From contig JBITNC010000001.1 of NCBI GenBank assembly GCA_050084985.1, positions 155,434,001 to 155,498,000 on the forward strand: DNA of 64,000 bases, given 5' to 3'. The position numbers and the translations under genes were made by a program. How positions within the stretch are numbered: position 1 is the first letter of the stretch; every line of letters begins with the position of its first letter. Source of the DNA: Nageia nagi. Taxonomy: Eukaryota; Pinophyta. The notes under the pieces are model-generated. The model was not told where the DNA came from and searched no databases. It was given only the letters and a program-made list of their open reading frames with translations. Shown here one piece after another: positions 1 to 11,428 of the stretch.

Positions 1-681
1 TTGGCTAGTGTGAGAGGATATATCCTACTTTTAGACCATTCATGTTGTTGGCTAGAATGAAAGGATAGGTGGATTCTTGGAACCCATAACAAACCCAAAG
101 GAACTTGGCATTCAAACATTGTAGTCGTTGGTGGAGCTTGATGCAAGAGAGCTGAACTCTTATGCCTCCAGTCATTTCCAATCTTCCTATTTTTCTTTTA
201 TTTTTTATTTTCTTTATGCAGCTTTTCACACCCTTTACTTCTTGTACCTGAGAAACAACCCTTGTCTAGGCACTGAGACAATCCGAGTCCTTGACGAACA
301 AATATTATTTGAGTTGGTGGCAGCTTCAAACATCATAGCCAATCTTTGAGCCTCATTCTCGCACCATCCATTTCGAGAGACCTTTGAGGTAACCAATCCT
401 TATAACAGATAGGGTTAATGCCCTTCCACCTAAGGTGTTGGTGTCTCTGCTAACCTTGCAGTTATTTGCCTATTCGTAAGGTAGGAAAGAAAAACCATCC
501 AACACACTCCATATAAACAAGTGTCACCAGATGCCTCTCGCTTTGTTACCTCTTAAAAAACTACAGCACCAACAGCAACTGAAATGTCCAAAGCTTCAAC
601 AGCTATGCCGATGACTCCTACATTCTTAAAAAAAATCTTTCTTCGCTTATAGAAATCAGCTGGTACATTTCTCTGATACCA
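1..681 (-). mobile_element. Internal 5' part of a small-LTR retroelement (partial)
   Basis: Immediately downstream (minus sense) of the 682-855 LTR lies TGGTATCAGAG at 671-681, the usual plant primer-binding site complementary to the 3' end of initiator Met-tRNA. The rest to position 1 is internal sequence with no long ORF; a short minus ORF at 5-229 is not recognisable. The element runs off the window. It could be a copia-type element or a TRIM-like non-autonomous one. Confidence 0.6.
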
Positions 682-855
682 TGTATGATTTCTAATACTG
701 CAGTGATCAATTTGTTATATATGTAAGTATTTATTCATACAATGGTTCGTTAAGGACAGCCAATAAGTCTGTCTTCTTCCTCTACCAAACAGTACACAAG
801 GTACTCACAGACAAATAACCTTACATATTACACCTATGATGTAATATTCCTAACA
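682..855 (-). repeat. Short (174 bp) LTR next to a primer-binding site
   Basis: On the minus strand the segment begins TGTTAGGAATATTAC and ends CATACA, so it has TG..CA ends, and it abuts the primer-binding site at 671-681 with no spacer. At 174 bp it is short for a plant LTR, in the range of TRIM or small copia LTRs. The second LTR would lie outside the window. Confidence 0.65.
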
Positions 856-1396
856 ACAAATTCTCAGATATCTGATGGCAAAGGAAAGAAACTCAATGAA
901 AAGTAAAACTAAAGAATATTATGAACCATATATCCATAAAACACTGGAAATAAAGAACCAATGTGTATTTAACCATTGCATCAAGAAGTGAATTTGCCAT
1001 AAAACTTCCAGAAACAAAATAATGATAATAGAATATTGAACTCTGTATTTATATATAATGTTATCTTCATCAAGCATTTGTATATTTTAGCTGGCCCAAT
1101 GCAGCATCATGAAAAAAAAAACCGTACTATGAGTACCAGTTCAAAAATTCCCTGTTCTTAAGCTGCTTATGACAGAATGTAAATTTTAACACCATTATAA
1201 AAAAACGTTTCATATAGAAATATTCAGTGCTTCCAAGAAATGCACCACGAATCCAATTTATTGTAGATATTTAACAATATCCAAGAAGTCTACAAAAGTG
1301 TTCTTTGTGAATAACTTAAATGCCATAGATGTGCATGTGGTGATCTATATGTATGTCCATAATATTAAAGCATATCCAAGCAAAAAGAAGAGAAAC
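856..1396. other. Intron sequence, no feature recognised
   Basis: AT-rich sequence between the small LTR and the lysyl-tRNA synthetase exon. No ORF, repeat or conserved motif was seen. The exon donor lies at its right edge. Confidence 0.5.
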
Positions 1397-1465
1397 CTGG
1401 AGCACAGGAGTTTCTACTTCAAGGAATCCAAGATCTTCCATCTTTTTCCGTATCTCTGAAACAAT
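1397..1465 (-). CDS. Organellar lysyl-tRNA synthetase, exon with class II motif 1 start
   Basis: Lysyl-tRNA synthetase charges tRNA-Lys; this isoform resembles the plant chloroplast/mitochondrial enzyme. The exon encodes 23 residues beginning IVSEIRKK and ending GFLEVETPVLQ, the motif 1 region of class II synthetases that builds the dimer interface. The splice acceptor (AG at 1466-1467) and donor (GT at 1395-1396) are on the minus strand and phase is 0 at both ends, matching the upstream exon at 10388-10445. The next exon (expected to begin with the Gly/Ala-rich AAGGAEARPF-type segment) is not visible between here and position 1, so it lies outside the window. The organellar type is favoured over the cytosolic one because of ETPVLQ rather than ETPMMN. 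Confidence 0.9.
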
Positions 1466-2067
1466 CTATTCAAAGACATTCTAACGTCAGCCGGTTTCCA
1501 ATAATAGATCAAAAAGAGTAGAATAATTTGTTTCTACCTAATTATGCTTAATAAATCTTAGTTTATTGATCGAAAGCAGCATGAAGTAACAATTTCATTC
1601 TGATGAATAAATGTGTAAATAATGAAAGAGAAAAAAACTTATTTTATTGGATACCTTATTTTTGAGCTCCATGAAGCCAAATCACAGACCATTTACAAAA
1701 GTGAGAAAGAAGATCTATATTTCAACAATTAAAATAATGGTTTTGAACTTGAACTATGAAGTACCACTACTCAGCCTGATGCAAAGGTTTTGATATAATG
1801 CCTGCGTCCAGTTAAGGCAGTTGGAGCAAGTTTGCAATATTCAATTTGAAAGCTTTTATCACATGCACCTAATATGTCATATGTGACTAATTATGGAATT
1901 CAGAGAGTAGAGAACAGCATATTGAACAATCAAATAGCACACTAGACGCCGCAGAATTAGTCTGCAATAGACAGTTGTGAACTGTTCACAATTGGATGGT
2001 ATTACATGGAAGCAAAGGCTATATATATAGCCTTATGCACATTTAATTAAACCTACCCAATCAGCCC
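1466..2067. other. Intron sequence, no feature recognised
   Basis: AT-rich intronic sequence between the exon acceptor and the 73-bp tandem repeat. Nothing coding was seen on either strand. Confidence 0.45.
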
Positions 2068-2213
2068 AGATCAGCACCTTATCCATCTAACTTGGTTAGG
2101 TGGATTCAATACACGTTTGAATAAACATAGGACAGCTAATAGATCAGCACCTTATCCATCTAACTTGGTCAGGTGCATTCAGTACACATTTGACTAAACA
2201 TAGGACAGCTGAG
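2068..2213. repeat. 73-bp tandem duplication, two copies
   Basis: Two adjacent units start AGATCAGCACCTTATCCATC at 2068 and 2141, period 73 bp. They differ at a handful of positions (for example TTGGTTAGG versus TTGGTCAGG). A third partial CAGCTAATGAAG follows. Confidence 0.85.
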
Positions 2214-2244
2214 AGACAGCTAATGAAGTGATATTAGAATCAGA

Positions 2245-2266
2245 TGTGTTGTGCCCGCACAACACA
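2245..2266. repeat. Perfect 10-bp inverted repeat at the T1 element boundary
   Basis: TGTGTTGTGC, two spacer bases, then its exact reverse complement. A related string (TGTGCC-ACACAACAC-ACCC) occurs near 30341 at the left edge of element T2, so it may mark the 5' end of this element family. Confidence 0.6.
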
Positions 2267-5200
2267 ACCCAAGATGCAGCATTTTGAGGATCCTACTTTT
2301 TTTAAGATAATGAATGACATTGCCCGAAGATGACTAGACGATAGTCAGGATGAAGACTCAAAGTGGCCAAGTGATGAAGCAGTGCACGCAAGTGACCTCA
2401 GATGCACCAAGTCAATTCAGTGCATCCAGCGGCCAATTCATGGCCCGATTTCAAGCAACATCTAACAAGATGCAGTTTCGGATCACAGTAGCAACCAGGA
2501 AGGGAGTTTTTCACAAAGCGGCCAACAAAGCAAAAAAGGTGCTTTTTTGCAACATTTGTGTGCAAGAGTGTCAAGTTGACGAAAAGGGCACATTTTTGCA
2601 GAGACTCAGCTCACAAGTGCTTAGCGCAATAGAAAGGCGCATTTTTGCAGAATTTAAGCGCAAAGGTACCCAGGTGACAAGCATGAGCGTTTTTGTCAAG
2701 TTTGAGTCCAAGTGTATTGAAAATGACAAGGATGACAAAAATGGGTGTTTTGGTCAACGTTGACCCCCGAAAGCTGGAAAAGGGCTAGTATGATGAAAAA
2801 GCACGTTTTGATCACTTTTGAGCCCAGAAATGGTCAGTATGGTGAAAATGTGCATTTTTGCACGATTTGAGTGAAAAGCTCGAAAATGACCAAAAGTGAC
2901 GAGTTGAGCCTAGAATGGCCAAAAATACTCAAAAATTCAGAAAATAACGAAAAAGGTCATTTTTTCACACTTAGGGCCCGAAAATGCCAAAAATGAAGGT
3001 AAATGACAACTTTGAGTCTGGAAAGACGAAAAAGGTCGATTTTGCACCGTTTGAGCTCGAAAATCACCGAAAATGCACAGTTTGAGCTCGGAGGTGCTCG
3101 AAGGGGCATTTTGATCAAGTTTGAGGTCAAAAACGCTGGGAATGGTTGGATATGCATAGATTGAGTCCGGAATGGACCGAAAATGCAGATTTTAGTACCC
3201 TTGGCCGTAGGCACATTTTTCCAAGATATTGAAGACCCAAGTGAGGGAAGAATGGTGCATGTTTCTCATAAATAAATGCAAATGGTATTGGAATTCGAGT
3301 CTAAGAGCATATTCTAAAAGATAAGGTGAATTCTATCACAGTTAGGACTTGAAATTTTCGATTTAGGCTATGTCTAAGGCACTCAAAGGTTAGGCGCAAT
3401 TTTTCAAGCCTATGGGAAATACATAGAAGTGCATTTTGGTGCCTAGAAAGTGGTAAAAAACAAAATGCATTAAAAATGAAATCTAAATGCATAAATGAGT
3501 GGAAATGATGGTTCTAAGCCACATTAGGTCTCAAAATTTTGGTTTTGAGCAAGCAAAGACGCCCAAAATGCTAGACAAAAGTTAGATTTTTCCAAATCCA
3601 TTGGCATGAAAAATGGCGCCTAGAATGACAAGATGGAATGTTTTTTGACCAAAAATCAAGTGTCTCAAAATTTTTGATTTTGAGCACCCTAAAGGCTAGG
3701 TGCAAGTTTCCAAGGCTATGGAAATCCAATGGAATGAAATCTAGCACCTACAATCAAGAAATTTGATAAGTTTTGGTCAAAAATCCAGTTTGAGGGGTTT
3801 ATTGGGTGTAAAATGTGATTTCTAGCACATTTAAGTCTTGAAAATTTGGATTTTGAGCCAGTTTTGACCCTCCAAATGATAGGCACAGGTTTGCTAATGT
3901 TTCCAAATCCATAGAGATGAAAAATGACACCTAACTTGGAGGGATAAGTGAAAAATGCACTAAAAATTAATCCCAAGGTGTTCATTAGGTGAAAAACCCC
4001 ATTTTGAGCAGAATTAGAACTAAAAATTTCGATTTTGGGCAATGGAAAGGCACCTAAAAGGTAGGTGCAGTTTTTCATGCCATTGGAAATCCAATGGAGT
4101 GAAATCTAGCCCCTAGGAACAACGAGATTCAAATTTTTCCCTCGAAATTTGAGCCTAAGGGGTCAAATGCATGGAAAACATGAAAATAAGCACATTTAAA
4201 CTTGCAATTTTTCGATTTTCAGCAAGGAAAGTAGCCCAAAATCCTAGGCGCAGGTTTGCTAATTTTTCCAAATCCAGTGGGATGAAAAATGGCGCCTTGC
4301 ATGAGAAGTTTAAAATTTTGCAAAAAACTCAAATTTTTTCATATAATTGCATGGAAAGGGGTATTCTAAGCATGTTTAGATCAGCAAATTTTCGAATTTG
4401 AGCATTAGAAATGCCCTAAAAAGTCAAGCGTAGGTTTGCAAGCCATTGGAAAACCCAAAAAAAATGAAAAATGATGCCTAGATCCAAAGGAAAAGCTCAA
4501 AAACCCACCAAAACTGAAATTTTTGCACTTGATTGGGTGGAGAAGGAGAAAATAAGGACATTTAAACTTTGAATTTGTCAATTTTGACCAAAGGAAGTGC
4601 CTCCAAAAGCTGGGCGCTGATTTTCAAGTCTATGGAGTGTTTTAAGGCTCCAAAACCTTAAGAAATATGCAAAATGCACCCCTATCGCACTTTTAAGTCA
4701 AAAAAGCCCACTAAGGAGAATGCAAAAGGTCCAAAAAGTCTATAAATACCACCATAAGCCTTTCATTTGCTCCACAACACTCTTCTTGAGCCTCCATGCA
4801 CCAATTTTTTTAGCAAAATCCTCACAAAACCTCATGCACTTGCTCAAAAACTTAAAATTTGACTCCAAGATCCACAAAAAGCTCAAAACCATCTCAAAGT
4901 TTCTCTAGAACCTTATAATCTCACCCTCCATCCATATGGTCAAATCCACTTTTTAAAAAATTTTCAAAATTTCGTACCCCCCTCATCTTTTGGCCATTTT
5001 CAAAAATGTGAAAAAACACAAAAAACACTTTTTCAAGGCTCAAAAACTCCCAAATTTTGAGTGATCCAAACTTCGAAATGAATACCAAAGTGATAGACCT
5101 CATATAGGAGAGCAACCTCCATCATTCACTTCCCTCGAACGAAGCTTGAAAACCCACTTTGCATCCCCATCTTTCCAAGCTTCGAAACTGCCAAAAGCTG

Positions 5201-5474
5201 TCAAAAAGACGAATACATGGGCTAAAAAAACAGCGAGTTAATTCGGACCCCGAAAACTCAATATTTTTTTTCGAGGCTTGGTCACAAGCCTCCTAGATTT
5301 ATTTGCCAACACCCCATTTACTCATTTCCCAATTCCGAAGAACTTCAAAAATCCCGAAAATCCACACAGCCTCTCAAAACTCAAAAATAGGCTGAAAATC
5401 GAATATCCCATTTTTTGCTCCAAAATTGCTCCAGATACACCTAGTATTTCTCCTAACTTTTTTTGTGCTCCACA
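2267..5474 (+). mobile_element. T1 element leader with degenerate ~182-bp tandem repeats
   Basis: About 3.2 kb of low-coding sequence precedes the T1 accessory ORF. From about 3330 to 4640 a block recurs: a TAGGCGCAGG-like string followed by ..TTTTCCAAATCC.. and GATGAAAAATGGCGCC. Landmarks fall near 3388, 3571, 3696, 3881, 4062, 4245, 4425 and 4612, mostly 181-186 bp apart. The left part (2340-3200) repeats shorter GAAAATG-CCGAAAATG motifs. A 137-codon ORF at 2350-2763 lies in this repeat-rich sequence and is not considered a gene. The equivalent leader in T2 is also a tandem array, but of unrelated sequence. Confidence 0.55.
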
Positions 5475-6239
5475 ATGAGCATTGCTAAGAGGAACAAGGA
5501 ACTCCAGATAAAGAAGATCATGAGGGATAGCCTGATCACCATTGAGAAAAAGGGGCAAGACTTCTTTCCCAACGGCCGTGCTTGTCGATGGCCTCAATCA
5601 GATCAAAGATACATATTGGGCACACACTGACCCAATCAAGACATTAGAGAAAATGGCTCAGATCCCACCTGAACAATTGCTCAACGATATTCTCACTCAG
5701 TCCAGAGTCATTGAGGCTTCCATGATCTTTTACACCGTTCCGTTCACAGAGTTATGACTTGAGATGGCTAGATACTGCAACACAAAGAAGAAATTCAGAG
5801 AAGCCTCTGTGACACTGATGGTATCCAAATACCAAACTTCACAATGGAGGGAAAAGAGAACACATTTGCATGGAGCAACAAGGGCATCATCTTCACCATG
5901 ACAGACTCCATCAAATTCTTCAATAGCATGACAAAATCGGGGAATCTAATCAAAGACTGGTTGGTTGATGAATGCAAAGATTTTAAGGCAAAGGCCTTAA
6001 GCCAACCAAAGAGAACAGATTTTTATCTTATAGTCTCTACCATTATCAGCATGTTGTGTCGAATAACAGGGCAAGAAAATGATCAAGGATTCCGAAAGGA
6101 ATTTGTCAACTTCATACGTCATATCAGCATAGGCAAGAGAAATCTTCGTGGGCACCAACTTCAAGGAAGGCATCACATGTGCAAACTGCAAGTCAGCCAC
6201 CATAATTTGTCATCTTCAAAAATTTTGAAAATTTTGTAA
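5475..6239 (+). pseudogene. T1 accessory ORF, homologue of the Tat-element accessory protein (broken)
   Basis: An ATG at 5475 opens a frame (MSIAKRNKEL) that shifts near 5570 to the frame of 5542-5757 (DTYWAHTDP, FYTVPFTEL), meets a TGA, then shifts back at about 5780-5844 (FAWSNKGIIF, ITGQENDQGFRKEFVNFI). The same ordered motifs occur at 32290-33500 (FAVPFPDLC, SQESDAKYRREFIGFM) and at 56400-57400 (FATPFPKLC, GKEDDLKLRKEFIGLI), and more distantly at 42087-43226. I do not recognise an enzyme; by position in the Tat element this is an accessory ORF. It is truncated: the C-terminal YIRVYGF--P-LLP motif is absent. No gag or pol was seen nearby. Confidence 0.6.
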
Positions 6240-7000
6240 ATCAGTAAGCCGAGAAAGTTGAGCATCAAAACTCAACTAACCCTGCTCTTCTGATCAGTCA
6301 TCTTGGCAAGTAGAGTACCAAAAGTCAATTGACTTAGTCGTAGGAGAAAAATATGTAATATTTTAATAGTTTTTTATAGAATTAGGGCAACACTTGGGAA
6401 CCGTAAAAATTCTATAAATAGACCCTATGGGGTCACTTTTATGTAGAATGAAAGTTTGGAACTTTTCCAATAATGAAAATTTTGAGAACAAGTTCAATTT
6501 TTTTGTAAAAGAAGAAAATTGTGGAAACTTTTATGTAACTCTTTTACAGGCTAATACAAAGTGGTTGCTTATTTTCTCAAGAGATTTGTCATACATGGAG
6601 TGGTGAATGGGATTCAGTTTGTGGCTTTCTTTCATAATTCAAATATTTTCACTTCTTTCCTTTAAAACTTGAGAGTTTTAGGAAAAAATAGTTGTTCAAA
6701 CTTTAAAAAATATTTTGAATTGCTCTAAGTTTGCCATCTTTTGCCTCTTACACACTTAAACAAAATGTATTCTGAAGTGTTTCTTTTCTATATCCTATTT
6801 GAAGCTCTCGTTCAAACTTGGTTCCAAAGCACGCATTCTACACTAAGTTGCTTTGATTGCATCGGTCCCATTCGCAAAGTACCGACAATCAGTTTTACCT
6901 TATGCTCTAGATTCAAAGCTAATTGGACAATAGTCATTCACCTCGAACTAGATTTAATGAACGAAAACATCCCAATCGATTAGAAAATGTCTCATTTTAG
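6240..7000 (+). mobile_element. T1 3' region, LTR-like, with TATA box
   Basis: Noncoding sequence after the T1 ORF. From about 6385 it reads TTAGGGCAACAC.., TATAAATAGACCC, GGGTCAC, then GGAACTTTT; the region after T3 (57955-58080) shows the same order of blocks. The pair therefore looks like the 3' LTR or UTR of one element family. Exact LTR ends were not determined. Confidence 0.4.
6413..6421 (+). promoter_or_regulatory. TATA box in T1 LTR-like region
   Basis: TATAAATAG, a canonical plant core promoter element, in the LTR-like block downstream of the T1 ORF. A TATAAGTA variant occupies the equivalent place after T3. Confidence 0.45.
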
Positions 7001-7406
7001 ACAATGTTTTGTTATGACAATCGCCTTGTGATTTAACCAGTATTGGATCATTCTAACTTTTTCTTTGTTTTATTTGCTTATTTTATCTTTCCTGCATTCA
7101 TTTTTTACCCAACCAAAACAACTTTCAAACATCGCAAAAACACCTTGTCCCTACAAAAAACGTGAGTTAACAACTTCTACCTCTATCAAACCAGTTGAGT
7201 TCATTCCCCTGAACCATATAAAATTGTGCTACTTCAACACGAACACGAACAAACCTTAGAGTTTCAGTCTTTTCAAGAGGCGATAAGTTACGCTATCTCA
7301 CCTAAATGTTGGGTGCTTTCCCCTTCCCGATCGTGTGCAGGCGATCATAGATGGGTAGGAAAGGTTTCCATGCCAACAATATGTTATAAAATCTGATATT
7401 CTAACA
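7000..7406 (-). repeat. Start of a copia 3' LTR
   Basis: On the minus strand the LTR starts TGTTAGAATATCAG at 7406, directly after the polypurine tract CTTAAGGGGAAG (7407-7418) and the RNase H stop codon. The left end of the LTR is uncertain. Confidence 0.6.
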
Positions 7407-8264
7407 CTTCCCCTTAAGATGTACTTCATTTATTCTCAACCCAAGTTTATTTCTGAAGTACTGAAATTTCTGAATGCCAAGGGGCTTGGCAAATATATCA
7501 GCCAACTGCTCATTTGTTGGCTTGTAGATCAGCTTTACTTGCCCATTCTCAATTTGCTCCCTGATATAATGATGGTGCACATCAATGTGTTTGGTGCAAG
7601 CATGCAACACTGGATTTTTTGCAATCTTCAAAACACTTTGGTTGTCATAATAGATCTTGGTTGGTACTGCTTGTTGGAGACCAAAATCACACATGAATTG
7701 TCAAAGCCAAATTACTTCTCTGGTTGCTTATAGCCTTATACAGCTGCTTTGTACTCTGCTTCTATGGATGAGAGTGCAACTGTGGGCTGTTTCTTACTGC
7801 TCTGCTGATGTAGATTTTCTATCTTCTGCATAATTTGCCCAATCAGAGTCTGAATATCCTTTAAGTTTAAAATTTGCATTGTGTACAAACTTCAAGCCAT
7901 ATAAGAGAGTGCCTTGTAAGTACCTTGGAACTCTCTTTCCTGATTTTCAATGACTCTGTTTAGGATTATTCATGAACCTAAATAGCATGACTACTGAATA
8001 CAAAATATCTAGTCTAGTTGTATTCAAATGTATTAGACTACCAACTAGTTGTCTATTTCCATGGGAACCAATTTTGAGTCAATTTCCATGGAAATTGGAG
8101 GTGATTTACAATTTTGCATTTGGAACTTTTGCAAGATTTCTTTGGTATATTTAACTTGGGAAATGAAAATTTCTCTAGGTTTTTGCCAAACTTCTACTCG
8201 AAGACAATATTGGAGTAGACCCTATATCTATTATTTAAAAATTATTTTTTAGATGTGGTGCTAA
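7401..8264 (-). pseudogene. Ty1/copia reverse transcriptase C-terminus and RNase H (broken)
   Basis: Minus-strand fragments appear in correct order. The end of the RT is at about 8260-8050 (FISQVKYTKEILQKF), then 8040-7960 (GSLIHLNTTRLDILYSV). RNase H follows with SSMEAEY near 7770-7745 and the C-terminal stretch at 7694-7401 (YYDNQSVLKIAKNPV, HIDVHHHYIREQI, ADIFAKPLG). SSMEAEY holds the RNase H catalytic Glu. The last ORF is open for 97 codons and ends at the polypurine tract; upstream parts carry stops and frameshifts. Integrase and gag are missing, so this is a 5'-truncated relic. Confidence 0.85.
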
Positions 8265-8500
8265 AGATTGAAGGATGTCCTTTGTGGGATGTTTACCAGA
8301 CTATATAGCATGCCCCATAGACATCAGAAGCCTTTTCTACACTCAAATACTGTACTATACCAACAAATATTTTTTACTAAGTATGCTTTCATACATAAGA
8401 ATACTAAAACAATTTCTCTTCATATGTGTGTATTCTTAACTAGTCCAGGGGATGTGGTTATCCACAATCCATATGTATAAATGTCTGAAATCTCTCTTTG
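8265..8500. other. Intron sequence between copia relic and LTR
   Basis: No convincing motif was seen; it may be further decayed copia RT. Confidence 0.3.
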
Positions 8501-9750
8501 CTATTATTTTGCATGTTAGTGCATGAGATGCATAAGTGTAAGAGACCAACTGGGAAAAACCTAGAAATTATAACAGAGAAACCAGATTTATTCAAAACGA
8601 TACCTTAGCTTCAGATACAGAACACTTGCAGATCCATCTCCAAACAGCTTTATTATTTTGCAAATCAGATATAGTCCAGAAAAAATTTACAAAATCATAA
8701 GACAAAGGCTCCAAGAGCTGGAAGTCTGGCTTAAAGGCTAAACTGGAATGCTTGCGAACCTCAAAATTCTGAAAACTGACAATCTATAACTGTGCGATCC
8801 TCTTGAAGGATGAATCTAATATTCTTGAAGTTCAAAATTGCTCCAAAAATGCAAAACCAGAATCCCAAGACTGGACATCCCTTTCTAGGGCCCATATCGG
8901 ATGTAAAAGCGCTCAAAATGTGTTCCCAAATTGGGCGATCTGTTCTCAGGAAAATTGAAAGCCTGAAAACTGAAATATCTTCACTCCAATAATGGGCAAT
9001 CCACTCTAGGGATTCCAAAACCCCAGATTTGATGCACAAATCGGTCAAGAAATCTCTGCTCTCCAACAATGCATGCATAAATGCAAACCCTGGCTGGGTT
9101 TGCCACAGAAAAACTCAAGGTTTTACCCTCAAGTAACAATACCAAGTGCCTGGCCTTCCTCTAGGATTCCCACTCCTGTAGCTGGTCTTCTACAAGAGGA
9201 ATAGAAGATTGCTGCTTCAGGAATATTCTTCAAAAAGTCAACTATAATCATCAAAAAAACCCTCCCAAATGAAATGTTTCACATCTATATAGGTGAGCAC
9301 CACATTTAGGGTTACATAACTCCTTAGAAATCCAATGCTCCATATTGGGTGACAAATCTCCACCTTTGAATACCAACGTCCCACTTGTGAAGGTTTATTT
9401 GACTTTGACCCACAAAGACTGCCAAAGGCAGTTACATATGCTTAAAACATGATAACTCACACCTAACACACCTTTTACAATAAACACCATTAACTAAATA
9501 AAACATACTTAACTATACTTAGAACATCACTAACTATCCTAGCTAATAAGCATTTACAACTGCTGTGGGCATTTAATAATGTCTCATTATTGGTTTACAA
9601 CATCAAAAATTCATCTAACTTTACAAAAACACACCTATCTATGCTAAAAACATCACTATCCCTTCTTAAAAGAGTGACGTCTCACTTTAAGTAAAAATAG
9701 GAACATTACAATGGAAAAAATAAGTGAGAATCAAAATTGGGGACATTACA
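8500..9750 (-). mobile_element. Ty3/gypsy-type LTR, probably solo
   Basis: The minus strand begins TGTAATGTCCCCAATTTTG at 9750, the same start as the plus-strand LTR at 62183 and close to the ones at 19932 and 59364. The body is noncoding. The left end is approximate and no primer-binding site was seen next to it, so it may be solo. Confidence 0.55.
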
Positions 9751-10387
9751 ATAAGTACACAACAAAATTGTATATATATTTACTCATATGTAGACTAACA
9801 ATCTTAACATGCTCACACTGAAATCTATTGTCCATGCCTATTACCATGAAAAATTGTTAGCAGATTTATTGTCATGAAACTTTATGAAAAATTGGAATGT
9901 TGGCATACCAAATATTGATAATTCCAGTTTGAAATTAAATACAACAAGAAATAAGATCCTGATTGTTAAATTGAACAACAGAAGTGTAGGTGAAAAAAAA
10001 TAAAAAATAATGAGCAAGTGAAAATAAACGATGCAAGCCAATGGGTCTAGGTTGAATGGTTGAAACAGTTGGGTGAAAACAACCGAAACCAAGGTCCAAA
10101 CCAGAGCAGCACCTAACAGTGATAATATCAAAATCAGTGGCAATAATAGCAAACAGCAAAAATGCTGGAGTGAAACCAATGATAATAATGATATATTGTA
10201 GACTCAGTGATGGGAGTGGCCCCCAATATAAACCATTTATAACTTAATAAAAAAATAAAAATAAAAGATGCAAACAAACACACGGTACAAGGTCAGAAAT
10301 CAAGTCATTAAAACCACACAAAATTCACAATATCCACTAGTACACACTTGGAACATGCAAGGTATATAATATCAAACAAAACCGCAC
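9751..10387. other. Intron sequence, no feature recognised
   Basis: AT-rich. A 112-codon minus ORF (9841-10179) is hydrophobic and low-complexity with no family resemblance and is not called. Confidence 0.4.
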
Positions 10388-10445
10388 CTTTGCTCTTGAA
10401 CGAAATGTATCTGCCACTTCAGGATTTGCAATCATGTCCAAATAT
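10388..10445 (-). CDS. Organellar lysyl-tRNA synthetase, middle exon
   Basis: A 58-bp exon completes an Arg codon begun in the upstream exon and then encodes YLDMIANPEVADTFRSRAK. This matches the segment just before motif 1 in bacterial-type and organellar lysyl-tRNA synthetases (RY-D-MIANPEV). Acceptor CAG at 10446-10448 and donor GT at 10386-10387 are both canonical on the minus strand. It enters in phase 2 and leaves in phase 0, exactly what the neighbouring exons need. It lies 11,739 bp from the previous exon and 8,922 bp from the next. It is far too short for an ORF scan and was found by family recognition plus splice-site and phase agreement. Confidence 0.9.
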
Positions 10446-10713
10446 CTGAAATAGTTATAAGACACATTCTTTAGTTTGGTTTTTCATGTTTGCGATAAAA
10501 AAATAGCACTTGTAATATCCATAAGAAAACTTCAACAATTAAATGAAGATCACTTGTTTAAGAGAAAATATATAACGCAGAATTTGATTACTGAAATGAA
10601 GAGTCAAATCAAGTTCCTTTTCTGTACTCACGAATCCATTAATATCTTTCCCATCAAGAATGATCATGTCCAAGCTACACTTGTATTTATACAAAATCTC
10701 AAATAGGCAATAA
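10446..10713. other. Intron sequence upstream of the hAT MITE
   Basis: AT-rich intron. The splice acceptor for the exon at 10388-10445 is at its left edge. No other feature was seen. Confidence 0.4.
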
Positions 10714-10721
10714 CAAATCTT

Positions 10722-11428
10722 CAGTGTTCCACGGGGATGCATTTCCCCTCTTGGAGGAGCCGTTCCCGAGTTTTTGGGAACTTGGGAACACCTGGGGAAA
10801 TGTTTCCCAGCCGTTGCCTTTTTGAGGGACGTCCCCCAGGATGGGGGAAATGTTTCCCAGCCGTTCCCTTTTTGAGGGACGTCCCCCAAGATGGGGGAAA
10901 TGTTCCCCGGTCGTCCACCCAATCGGGAACAGCCAGGGAACGGTCAAAGTTTCCCAACCATTCCCAGGAACGGCTGAAGTTCCCCCTGCTGCTAGACCTA
11001 GGAAAGCTGGGAAAAAAAAAGCAGCTTTTGACTCAAAAAAAAGCACCAAAAGTGCTTTAGGATGGGCCCCACCCATATTTGCACCCTCTAACCCTAAAAA
11101 GGTGCTCTAAAAGTGATTTTGTAATCACTTGTCATTATAATTGTGTTATCAGATTTACCATTTTTTTATGATTATGTCTTGAAGTTGAATTTCTAATTTC
11201 AATTCCATGTTTTTAATTTGTATACATGATTAAATTTGATAATATTATCATTCGTCATAATAGTAATGAATTGCAAACGATAAAATCTTAAAATTCTGAT
11301 AATTTTTACTAGTATTATATTTGTCATTCCCTAGTCGTTTCCTACCGTTACCCAAAAATTACCCTATTTTTTCCCGTTCCCGGATACAGGTTTCTCGTTT
11401 CCCCGTTCCCCAGTCATGTGGAACACTG
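10722..11428. mobile_element. Non-autonomous hAT element (MITE-like) with intact TIRs and 8-bp TSD
   Basis: The 707-bp element begins CAGTGTTCCAC and ends GTGGAACACTG, a perfect 11-bp terminal inverted repeat. It is flanked on both sides by CAAATCTT (10714-10721 and 11429-11436), a perfect 8-bp duplication typical of hAT. Inside, a ~60-bp GC-rich module (TTTCCCAGCCGTT, GAGGGACGTCCCCC) is repeated in tandem at about 10800-10910. The right half is AT-rich. The subterminal GGGACGTCCC-type sequence resembles the start of the larger hAT copy at 13214. The ORFs in it are repeat artefacts and no transposase is encoded. Confidence 0.9.

Noticed and set aside
2350-2763. 137-codon plus ORF
   Set aside because: Lies in repeat-rich leader sequence of T1, has no family resemblance and repeats the GAAAATG-type motif.
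9841-10179. 112-codon minus ORF, hydrophobic
   Set aside because: Low-complexity AT-rich intron, overlapped by another frame, no recognisable membrane protein family.
10539-11110. Several overlapping ORFs of 76-127 codons on both strands
   Set aside because: They are translations of the GC-rich tandem modules inside the hAT MITE.
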